Assembly (NCBI GenBank): GCA_026397695.1
Contig: JAPLUJ010000488.1
Location: 1-8,841, forward strand
Reading direction: 5' to 3'
DNA length: 8,841 nt
Source of the DNA: Verrucomicrobiota bacterium
GTDB taxonomy: Bacteria; Verrucomicrobiota; Verrucomicrobiia; Verrucomicrobiales; Akkermansiaceae
This document shows, piece by piece, positions 1-7,655 of the stretch. Made by a program: the position numbers and the translations under genes. Position 1 is the first letter of the stretch, and every line of letters starts with the position of its first letter. Below the pieces are notes generated by a model. That model was not told the DNA's origin, did no database searches, and saw only the letters and a list, made by a program, of their open reading frames with translations.

Positions 1-1258
<1,258 letters not shown>

Positions 1259-2311
1259 TTATTCGTCTGACGTTTCGGGTTGGGTCGATCTGGCCGGGGG
1301 CAGTGTAGCGGTGGTCGCCTTGGGTTTGAGCAGGTTGCTGAATTCCTCTCCCCAGCGGCGGACGGCCCGGTGGTTGATGTATTTTTCGATATGCGCCAGC
1401 ATGCGCTTGGCGGCCGCGCTTTGGTCGCCGCTGCGGAACAAATCCACTTCCATCTGCCATTGGAGTTCCGGCAGGGTCCTGGTGACAAAGCGTTCATGTT
1501 CGGGCCCTTTCATATCGGCCGCCATGCCGATTCTGCGTTCACCTTTGCCCTTGTTGTTGGGGTTGTTGGGGTTGTTGTTTTTGGTCACGTTGCCGTTGCC
1601 CCTGCCCGACAGCACTTCGGCTTTAATGCCTTCCTGTTGGATACGTTTGATCCATGCCGCGCGCAACGCATCCACCCGGGCCGGCTTGCGCAGGGGGGGG
1701 AACACGACCGAGCCGTAGATCTCGCCCAAATTTACGGGCGACAAGGGCCACTGTTCCTCGTCCTTATCCTTTTCAAGGTGGCCGATGTCATAGGCTCTGG
1801 CAAAAATCGTCGAGGTGACCGCCTGACTGAGTTCCTGCTCCTGGCCCGCGAGTTTATCCGCATCACGGAACAGGGCGTCGACAATTTCCTGCGCTTCGGA
1901 TGACAGCGACAGGGGGTTGGCTTTTTCGGAAAACGCCTGCAGCGTGAGGATGAGCCAGCGCAGTTGGTAATGGAGGGCCAAGCGGAAACCGGGGGCGGCT
2001 AGTTTGTCGTGCTGTTGGCGTTTCCAATCGAGGTAGTCGGAGGTTTTTTTCTGTTGGTCAATGAAGTTCACTTTTTCGGTGCATTTCAAATACAATGCCA
2101 GGACCGCCTCGTCGCTGACCAGAGCCTCGCGGTAGGCGGATATACCCATGCGGAACCGCGCATCCACTTTGGAATTCACCGCATCACGCAACTTTTCCAA
2201 TTTTTCCAACAACGCCTCGCGGTCGACTGCGGAAAGTGTTTCGGAGCGGGCACCGGCGATGCTGAGCACCGCAACCAGAAGGATTGCCAGAATTCGCATG
2301 CGCCATGTCAT
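1259..2311 (-). CDS. Secreted protein of unknown function with an Asn/Pro-rich linker
   Basis: I do not recognise a family. The product is about 350 residues. From the ATG at 2311 it begins MTWRMRILAILLVAVLSIAG followed by ARSET, a good Sec signal peptide with likely cleavage near residues 20-23. An ATG at 2299 gives an equally good signal peptide; the longest frame starts at 2368 but puts 19 unlikely residues first. The mature part is charged and probably mostly helical, with segments such as REALLEKLEKLRDAVNSK and LSSEAQEIVDALF. A low-complexity linker (about residues 238-258, coded by 1551-1582) contains NNNPNNPNN and precedes a C-terminal helical part with ELQWQMEVDLFRSGD and ends in a Thr/Pro/Glu-rich tail. 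An 8-base G/C homopolymer lies inside at 1693-1700. It stops with TAA 140 bases before alaS and is divergent from the htrA-like gene. Export to the periplasm or outside is inferred. The reading frame itself is secure; the function is not. Confidence 0.82.
   Translation of the reverse strand: MTWRMRILAILLVAVLSIAGARSETLSAVDREALLEKLEKLRDAVNSKVDARFRMGISAYREALVSDEAVLALYLKCTEKVNFIDQQKKTSDYLDWKRQQHDKLAAPGFRLALHYQLRWLILTLQAFSEKANPLSLSSEAQEIVDALFRDADKLAGQEQELSQAVTSTIFARAYDIGHLEKDKDEEQWPLSPVNLGEIYGSVVFPPLRKPARVDALRAAWIKRIQQEGIKAEVLSGRGNGNVTKNNNPNNPNNKGKGERRIGMAADMKGPEHERFVTRTLPELQWQMEVDLFRSGDQSAAAKRMLAHIEKYINHRAVRRWGEEFSNLLKPKATTATLPPARSTQPETSDE
1551..1582 (-). repeat. Short tandem repeat coding for an Asn/Pro linker
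   Basis: On the minus strand the unit AACAACCCC occurs twice in tandem, flanked by further AAC codons, and encodes KNNNPNNPNNK. It is a low-complexity spacer within the secreted protein. Gain or loss of whole units would keep the frame. Confidence 0.7.
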
Positions 2312-2409
2312 GACAGATCCATTGCCCCAAGCAAGGATGAAGAAAAATAAATGCTGGGGGTGCGGCACGGCGGTGTGTTTCGAGGCTTGGAAATCCCGCG
2401 GATTGAGGT
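2312..2409. promoter_or_regulatory. Divergent intergenic region between the secreted protein and the htrA-like gene
   Basis: Both flanking genes start outward from this stretch of about 100 bases, so it should hold promoters for each. The only AT-rich patch is AAGAAAAATAAATG around 2340-2353, a plausible site for a -10 element on either strand. I cannot pick out a paired -35 with confidence. GAGG at 2405-2408 lies just before the ATG at 2410, too close to act as its ribosome binding site. Confidence 0.3.
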
Positions 2410-3949
2410 ATGATCCATGACGTCACCCAGCTCATGCATCCTGCTTTCCGACGTCTGTTGGCGCTTGTCGCAATTTTCCTCACCGCGTTTATCGCCGTTG
2501 CCGCACTGCGGACGTGCCATGCGGGCAGCGGCCTCCGTGCTTGGATTCCGGGATTTTTCACGGGCGGGCAGCAGTTCCGCCCGGAAGCCTTCACCTTGCC
2601 GGACAAGCCGCCGTTAGACCTGAAAGATGTCGAGTTGCTCGCACGCATGAACGAGGAATACGCCAGTCTGACCCGCGCGGTGGTGCCCTCCGTGGTGAGC
2701 ATCAACACCGCCGGCGTCCAGACCGAGCGCTTGCTCGACATCTGGGGGCGTGCTCGTGAGCGGCGCTACCCGACGCAGGGGCAAGGTTCCGGCGTGATCG
2801 TCACCAAGGAGGGCCATGTGGTCACCAATCATCATGTCATCGCCGGCCAACAACAAATCCTGGTCACCCTGCACGATGGGAAATCCTATCCCGCACGTCT
2901 GATCGGCGAGGACATGTTGTTAGATGTCGCGGTGCTCAAGATCGACGCGGACGCATCTTTCACGCCGCTCAAATTCGGTGATTCGTCTCAAGCGCAGGTG
3001 GGCCAGATTGTTTTCGCCGTCGGCAACCCATTCGGCCTCGGTGAAACCGTCACCCAAGGCATCATCTCGGCCAAGGAACGTTCGATTTCCGATAATCAAC
3101 GCGACCTTTTGCAGACCGACGCCGCCATCAACCCCGGCAACTCCGGCGGCCCGCTGGTCAATCTGCGCGGCGAAATCATCGGCATCAACGTGGCGATTTT
3201 CTCCCCGGACAAGCAAAACCCGGGCTTTCAAGGAGTCGGGTTTTCGATACCCACCAACGATGTGAAGGACGCCTTGTTTCAGATCCTTGAACGGGGTCGG
3301 CCAGTCCGGGGATTTCTGGGCGTGCAAATGCGCGATATGGAACCGGCCGTCCGTTCCGCACTCGGCTACGATGGGGCCGATGGTGCCGCCGTCCTTGGCA
3401 TTTCACCGGGCACCGGCGCAAGCTGCGGGCCTGCAGCCGTGGGATGTCATCCGCGCGTTGAATGGCGAAACGATCCGTTCCGCGACCCAATTGTTCACCC
3501 TTGTTCAGAAAACCCACGTCGGATCCACGGTGACACTCGGCGTCTGGCGCAAGGGCCAGACGCTGGAGCTCAAGGCCACCATCGCCGAAAGTGGCGCGAC
3601 CGATCCGTCCGCACCGTCTGCCAAAAACCCCGCCGGCCAAGCGAACACCCGCGATCCCGAAGAAGTCTTGCAGGCGCTGGGTATTGAAGTCCGCGACCTA
3701 TCCGTGCCAGAGCGGATGCAAGGCTTCCGTGGCGTGGTGGTGACGAGACTCGCGGCCAACGGCCTTGCCGCCAAGCTGATCCGTGCGGGTGACCTGATCG
3801 TTGCCGTGAACTCCACGCGCATCGGCGGAGTCAACGAGTTCTTCCTGCATCTGGCTGCTTCCGCCAGCGTCCAAGATACCCAAATCCAACTCATCCGCGA
3901 AGGCCAAGCCCTGCGCGTCACCGTGCCTGCGCTGCCCCGTATGGAATGA
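2410..3949 (+). pseudogene. HtrA/DegQ-type periplasmic serine protease with two PDZ domains, frameshifted
   Basis: HtrA proteases degrade or refold damaged envelope proteins. From the ATG at 2410 (alternative ATG at 2434 beginning MHPAFRRLLALVAIF) there is an N-terminal signal peptide or anchor ending near residue 38. The trypsin-like domain has the full triad by position: His142 in TNHHVI, Asp172 in LDVAVLKID and Ser245 in NPGNSGGP, with spacings of 30 and 73 close to DegP. The loop before GQGSGVI is short, as in DegQ rather than DegP. PDZ1 begins near residue 301 (GFLGVQM). After ISPG (residue 334) this frame degenerates and stops at 3687. PDZ1 resumes in the +1 frame as APAQAAGLQPWDVIRALNGE, followed by a Pro/Ala-rich linker and PDZ2 (GVVVTRLAANGL, then RAGDLIVAVNS), ending at the TGA at 3947-3949. 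Repaired, the protein would be about 513 residues, normal for the family. The read-through product would keep the protease domain but lose most of PDZ1 and all of PDZ2. It lies 51 bases before the OmpA-like gene. Confidence 0.93.
3406..3412 (+). other. Frameshift point within PDZ1 of the HtrA-like gene
   Basis: Upstream coding is in the frame of 2410 (ATT TCA CCG GGC, ISPG); downstream coding is in the next frame (GCA CCG GCG CAA, APAQ). Putting two bases (GC) back after CCGGGC gives ISPGAPAQAAGL, the standard PDZ pattern, so a two-base loss fits better than a one-base gain, which would leave ISP-APAQ without the glycine. No known slippery heptamer is visible here. Confidence 0.75.
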
Positions 3950-4000
3950 TGTGAATCCACTCACGGGGCCGCGCTTTCCCAATATCTAACATCATCTCCC

Positions 4001-5380
4001 ATGCAACGCTCCAAACTTCCCTATTTCTTTCTGGGTCTTGCCGCCGTGCTGGCGGTGGCCGCGCTGGTCTTGCTCATCCTTAAGCCGGGGGTGCCAACGG
4101 ATTTTCATCCTGTCGGCAAAACGCCACCCGTGAATACCCCGCCAGCCGGAGAAAACCCCGACGTGATGGCCCCGTCTGACGGAGAGAAACCCGACGCGGG
4201 ACTGCCGCCACCTCCGATCCGCAATTCCAGCGACAAGCCGGCCGTGCCCGAGGACCCTGCAACGGCTCTCAAAAACCTCGGCGGCGGAGTCGCCACCGAC
4301 GATCCCGCAGATCTCGTCAAGCAGATCGCCAAAGCTCTCGAAGCTGGGGACCTCGCGACGCTCGGCCGACTCATCGGCAAAGATGCGCTCGATCCGGAAA
4401 CCGCGGAACGCCTCAAAACACTGACCGCCAAAGGCCTGCGACTGCGCCCGCAAACCGGCGTCCGCGAGGTCGGCGAACTCGAATTGAATACCCGTAGCCG
4501 CTGGGCGCTCGAACTGGATGATCCGCAACCAGGACACAACAAAATTTTCCTCGATCTCCAGCGCGATGGCCAGAAATGGAGCGTGGGAAAAATCACCCTG
4601 CCGCCCGCTCCCGGCGAGCAGATTCCCAAAATGGTTCTGACAGATTCGCTCGGCGTGGCGGATACTTTTCTCCAGGCAGTTCTCAAACAGGATTTCGAAC
4701 TCGCCCGCGCATTTGTCGATTCGGTGACGGTTTCCGATGCCAAGATCGCCGGGCTCTGCATCCTGTTTGAGGAAGGTGGCTACCGGATGCGTTCATCCAA
4801 ACCACTACGCGCGATGTTCCAACGCCGGGATGCCGTCGGCTACCTGGCTCATGTGGAAACCGTAGATGGGTCACAAAGCGCGCAATTCTCCCTCACCCTA
4901 ACACAACCGCCCACGCCCGCGAACTGGCGGGTGGCCGAAATCAATCTCGACCAACTGCTTGCCGATTACGCCCGGCGCGTCGCCGGCGGGGATGTCTATT
5001 ACTCGCCGCTGGTCAAGAATCCCGCAGGCGGTGACACCATCGCGCTTTATTTCGAGTTCGACCAAGACGCGATGAATCCGCGCACCTGCCGGCAGTTGGA
5101 AATCGTCTCGCGGATCCTGCGGGCTGATCCCGGCAAGAAACTCACCCTCAGCGGCCACACGGATGCGCTGGGAACCGACGATTACAATCACAACCTGTCC
5201 GCGCGCCGCGCCGAGGTTGTCAGGGATTTCCTGATCCGGGCGGGCGTGGTTGCGAGCCAGATCGTCACCGTCGCCAAAGGTTCCAGCCAACCGCGCCGCC
5301 CCAACATCACCGAAGTCGGCGATGACAATCCGGATGGACGCCGCGCCAACCGCCGCACCGAAATCTATCTGGATTTCTAA
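4001..5380 (+). CDS. Membrane-anchored OmpA-C-domain protein, likely peptidoglycan-binding
   Basis: This 459-residue protein begins at the ATG at 4001; no Shine-Dalgarno site is visible. Residues 7-27 form one hydrophobic segment (FFLGLAAVLAVAALVLLIL) with no lipobox, so it is probably an inner-membrane anchor or uncleaved signal. Residues 29-86 are a Pro-rich spacer. Two successive segments (about 104-201 and 216-320) each start with a helix of the type LEAGDLATLGRLI or LKQDFELARAFV and end in beta strands finishing WSVGKITL or WRVAEINL, which suggests a duplicated NTF2-like fold. From residue 346 to the end is an OmpA-family domain (IALYFEFDQDA, GHTDALGTDDYNHNLSARRA, GRRANRRTEI). Asp388 and Arg403 match the OmpA residues that hold diaminopimelate of peptidoglycan (Asp271 and Arg286 in E. 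coli OmpA). The likely role is to tether the inner membrane to the wall; that is inferred. It sits between the HtrA-like gene and the ABC exporter. The OmpA domain call is firm, the NTF2-like call tentative. Confidence 0.9.
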   Translation: MQRSKLPYFFLGLAAVLAVAALVLLILKPGVPTDFHPVGKTPPVNTPPAGENPDVMAPSDGEKPDAGLPPPPIRNSSDKPAVPEDPATALKNLGGGVATDDPADLVKQIAKALEAGDLATLGRLIGKDALDPETAERLKTLTAKGLRLRPQTGVREVGELELNTRSRWALELDDPQPGHNKIFLDLQRDGQKWSVGKITLPPAPGEQIPKMVLTDSLGVADTFLQAVLKQDFELARAFVDSVTVSDAKIAGLCILFEEGGYRMRSSKPLRAMFQRRDAVGYLAHVETVDGSQSAQFSLTLTQPPTPANWRVAEINLDQLLADYARRVAGGDVYYSPLVKNPAGGDTIALYFEFDQDAMNPRTCRQLEIVSRILRADPGKKLTLSGHTDALGTDDYNHNLSARRAEVVRDFLIRAGVVASQIVTVAKGSSQPRRPNITEVGDDNPDGRRANRRTEIYLDF

Positions 5381-5462
5381 CCGCGTGTAGCAGTGGTGGA
5401 AAACCAGCTTTAAACTTTGGCAATTGTTGATTGTTAGGACCACGCCTTGCGCCCTGCCTCCG
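5381..5462 (+). promoter_or_regulatory. AT-rich gap that may hold a promoter for the ABC exporter genes
   Basis: The gap before the ATPase gene has an AT-rich core at 5401-5438 in a GC-rich surrounding. TAAACT at 5411-5416 resembles a -10 box (4 of 6) but its possible -35 is poor. The small palindromes TTTAAA and CAATTG also occur here. No terminator hairpin follows the OmpA-like gene, so read-through from upstream is equally possible. Confidence 0.22.
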
Positions 5463-6218
5463 ATGCCACCCACCACCCCCATTCTTGAAGCGGATCGTCT
5501 GGTCAAGGTCTTTGGTGCCACCACCGCCCTTGACGGGCTTTCATTCGCCGTCGCACCCGGCGAGTCGCTCGGCTTGCTCGGCGTCAATGGCGCTGGCAAA
5601 ACCACCGCCATGAATCTGTTGCTCGGACTCACCACGCCCACTTCCGGCATGGTCCGCATCTTCGGCCTCGACCTGTGGAAACACCGCATCGAAATCCTCC
5701 GCCAAATCAATTTTTCCTCCGCCTACACCAGCCTGCCGTCCAATCTTCTCGTCTGGCAGAATCTAACCGTCTTCGCCCGGCTCTACCGCGTGCCGCATCC
5801 CACACAGCGCATCGAAGCGCTGCTCGAATTGCTCGACATCACCCACCTGCGCAAAGCCGTAACCGGCAAACTCTCCGCCGGAGAATCGACCCGGGTCAAC
5901 CTGGCCAAGGCCCTGCTCAACAAACCGCGCCTGCTCCTGCTGGACGAACCCACCGCCTCGCTCGATCCCGACATCGCCGACCGCGTGCGCAAATTGCTGC
6001 GCCGCCTCCAAGCGCAAAACGGCCTGTCCATTCTCTACACGTCGCACAACATGCGCGATATCGAGGAGGTTTGCGATCGCTTGGTTTTCCTCCATGGCGG
6101 CAAGGTGTTGGCCGAAGGCACGCCCGGTGAAGTTCAGGCGCGTTTCAACCGCACGTCGTTGGAAGACTTTTTCATCGGTGTCGCCCGCGGCGAGATAGAG
6201 GCGATCGGCCTCCCATGA
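5463..6218 (+). CDS. ABC transporter ATP-binding subunit (ABC-2 exporter type)
   Basis: This 251-residue ATPase powers the permease encoded next to it. It has Walker A GVNGAGKTT (residues 40-48), signature LSAGE (137-141, for the usual LSGGQ), Walker B LLLLDEP (157-163), D-loop ASLD and the H-loop histidine in YTSHN (His195). At the Q-loop, where glutamine is expected, the sequence reads INFSSAYTSLPSNLLVWQNL, with no glutamine at the usual position. I chose the ATG at 5463 because the motif spacing then matches the family; the frame also allows a TTG at 5424 that would add 13 unlikely residues. Length and motifs fit the DrrA/NodI-like group, whose members export drugs, lipids or polysaccharides. 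The substrate cannot be told. Its TGA overlaps the permease ATG as ATGA, indicating translational coupling. Confidence 0.93.
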   Translation: MPPTTPILEADRLVKVFGATTALDGLSFAVAPGESLGLLGVNGAGKTTAMNLLLGLTTPTSGMVRIFGLDLWKHRIEILRQINFSSAYTSLPSNLLVWQNLTVFARLYRVPHPTQRIEALLELLDITHLRKAVTGKLSAGESTRVNLAKALLNKPRLLLLDEPTASLDPDIADRVRKLLRRLQAQNGLSILYTSHNMRDIEEVCDRLVFLHGGKVLAEGTPGEVQARFNRTSLEDFFIGVARGEIEAIGLP

Positions 6219-7060
6219 TTGCCATGCCGTATCCACCCCCACCCCGCCGTCCGCCCATGCCCTTCTCCTGCAATGCCGTTAGCGCGCTCGTGCTCCGCTA
6301 TGTATTCCTCTACACGCGACATCCGGTGCGCTTCGTGGAACTGATCTTCTGGCCGCTGGTTGATCTGCTGGTCTGGGGGTTTCTAACGATCTATCTGCAG
6401 AAACAGGGGCCGGCCGGGCTGCCCTCCGCCATCACGTTTCTCATCGGCGGAATGATCTTGTGGGATGTCCTGTTCCGTTCCCAACAAGGGGTCGCCATTT
6501 CCTTCCTCGAGGATGTGTGGACACGCAACCTGCTCAATGTGTTTGTCGCCCCGGTGCGCACTGTGGAATACGTGGCGGCGACCTGTCTGGTGGGCGTGTT
6601 GCGCGTCGGCGTGACGCTCATTGTGCTCACTGTGGTGGCGGCGCTGGCCTATAACTTCCACCTCGCCGCTCTCGGGATCGCCCTGTTGCCGTTTCTCGCC
6701 AACCTCATGCTGTTCGGTTGGTTCCTCGGTATGGTCTCCACCGCACTCATCATGCGCTGGGGACAGGCCGCCGAGAGCCTGGCCTGGGCGGTGCCTTTCT
6801 TCATTCAGCCGCTCGCCGCGGTTTTTTATCCCGTCTCGGTGCTGCCCGTGTGGCTGCAACCCGTCGCCAACACCCTGCCTTGCACGCCGATCTTCGAAGG
6901 CATGCGTGCCGTGCTCGCGGGACATCCCGTTCCATGGCACCACCTCGGGTGCGCCTTCACCCTCAACCTCGTCTGGGGCGCGCTGGCCGCCTGGTTCTTT
7001 GCCGCCAACCTGCGCCACGTCCGCAAAACCGGTCTGTTAGTCAAAGTTGCCACCCAGTGA
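6215..7060 (+). CDS. ABC-2 type transporter permease
   Basis: This 281-residue inner-membrane protein is the channel partner of the preceding ATPase. After a Pro/Arg-rich cytoplasmic start, about six hydrophobic segments can be seen, near residues 38-60, 71-88, 118-146, 148-180, 189-210 and 245-264. The region FYPVSVLPVWLQPVANTLP followed by TPIFEGMRAVLAG (about 204-236) is the characteristic ABC-2 C-terminal motif. The start at 6215 gives the ATGA overlap; ATGs at 6224 and 6257 are in frame, and the one at 6257 would remove the unusual MIAMPYPPPPRRPP leader, so the start is less sure than the gene. Members of this family form dimers with two ATPase subunits and export hydrophobic or glycan-type substrates. 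It is the last gene of the plus-strand run and converges on the thioesterase. Confidence 0.93.
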   Translation: MIAMPYPPPPRRPPMPFSCNAVSALVLRYVFLYTRHPVRFVELIFWPLVDLLVWGFLTIYLQKQGPAGLPSAITFLIGGMILWDVLFRSQQGVAISFLEDVWTRNLLNVFVAPVRTVEYVAATCLVGVLRVGVTLIVLTVVAALAYNFHLAALGIALLPFLANLMLFGWFLGMVSTALIMRWGQAAESLAWAVPFFIQPLAAVFYPVSVLPVWLQPVANTLPCTPIFEGMRAVLAGHPVPWHHLGCAFTLNLVWGALAAWFFAANLRHVRKTGLLVKVATQ

Positions 7061-7113
7061 GACCATCTCATGCAACCTTTTTTCTGCGAACCAATCTAAT
7101 CACAGGATGGTCT
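7060..7113. repeat. Inverted repeat between the convergent permease and thioesterase genes
   Basis: AGACCATC (7060-7067, starting on the last base of the permease stop codon) pairs perfectly with GATGGTCT (7106-7113) across a 38-base loop. A T-run (CCTTTTTT, about 7076-7083) lies in the loop and not after the stem, so this is not a standard intrinsic terminator. It is symmetric and could act on transcripts from both sides, but support is weak. Nothing else is recognisable between 7061 and 7164. Confidence 0.25.
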
Positions 7114-7164
7114 GGTGTCGCAGGCCGGTTTGGTTCCGGTCCCGATAGAAATTGGGGCAATACC

Positions 7165-7575
7165 TCATGCCCATTGATCGGCCCATGCGGTGGGCATGCG
7201 CAGAGGCTTGCCCGCAGGCATGGCCACCAGGGCGAGCGACTGCCGCGCGGTGATGAGGGTGACTCCATCGGATTCGCGAATCACCTCGAAGGCACACCAG
7301 AAACGCGCACGCGCAAGCTCGTCGAGCCGCCCGCGAATGAGCAGCCAGTCGCCGAGTTTTGCCGGACGTTTGTAATCGATCTCGCTCCGGGTCACGACGG
7401 GGAAGACGCGGGTTTCGGACATCGTGGGCAGGTCCATGCCCATCATCGCGGCAAGCCGCGTGCGGCAGGTTTCAATCATCCGCAGGTAGGCGAGGTTGTG
7501 GACGACGCCAGCACAGTCGGTGTCGAAAAACATCACTTCTTCGCGGGTTTGCAGGCTCGTACGAGGGGTTGACAT
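7165..7575 (-). CDS. Acyl-CoA thioesterase, YbgC/4-hydroxybenzoyl-CoA thioesterase (hotdog) family
   Basis: This 136-residue protein is the normal size for a single-domain hotdog thioesterase, which hydrolyses acyl-CoA thioesters in the cytoplasm. The N-terminal signature FFDTDCAGVVHNLAYLRMIE (residues 16-35) matches YbgC and 4-HBA-CoA thioesterase proteins; Asp20 corresponds to the catalytic Asp17 of the Pseudomonas enzyme. The middle part, with RSEIDYKRPAKLGDWLLIRG, and the final strands are also as expected. The start at 7575 places the motif at the usual distance; only a weak AGG lies upstream. In E. coli ybgC heads the tol-pal operon, but no tol genes are visible here, so the substrate (short chain, 1,4-dihydroxynaphthoyl-CoA or other) is open. 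It is divergent from the S16-like gene. Confidence 0.92.
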   Translation of the reverse strand: MSTPRTSLQTREEVMFFDTDCAGVVHNLAYLRMIETCRTRLAAMMGMDLPTMSETRVFPVVTRSEIDYKRPAKLGDWLLIRGRLDELARARFWCAFEVIRESDGVTLITARQSLALVAMPAGKPLRMPTAWADQWA

Positions 7576-7655
7576 GCGGGCAACCTGAGGGAATCCACCG
7601 GGATCTGCAATGTTGGCTTGTCACGAAGCGTAACTTCGGGCTAAAGACCGATCGG
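7576..7655. promoter_or_regulatory. Divergent intergenic region with a small hairpin
   Basis: This 80-base gap lies between the thioesterase start and the S16-like gene start. It holds a perfect 5-bp inverted repeat, CGAAG-CGTAA-CTTCG (7624-7638). TTGTCA at 7618-7623 could be a -35 box for the rightward gene with a poor -10 (GCTAAA, 7640-7645) 16 bases on; the hairpin would then lie between the two boxes, where a regulator could bind. This is suggestive only. Confidence 0.25.

Noticed and set aside
3400..3420. Programmed ribosomal frameshifting in the HtrA-like gene
   Set aside because: There is no slippery heptamer, no rare-codon pause or upstream Shine-Dalgarno stimulator that I can see, and such control is not known to me in this family.
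4105..4761. Minus-strand Ser/Arg-rich open frame
   Set aside because: The composition is typical of a shadow frame opposite a real GC-rich gene.
4898..5710. Minus-strand open frame of 270 codons
   Set aside because: It lies antisense to the OmpA domain and the start of the ABC ATPase, both with clear motifs; its own translation shows no recognisable domain.
6718..7572. Plus-strand open frame of 284 codons running through the permease end and the thioesterase
   Set aside because: It is out of frame with the permease, antisense to the thioesterase, and Arg/His-rich without motifs.
7621..7655. Lipoprotein signal in the S16-like protein (cysteine at VALCAG)
   Set aside because: The residue before the cysteine is Leu, where a lipobox needs Gly, Ala or Ser; a signal peptidase I site fits better.
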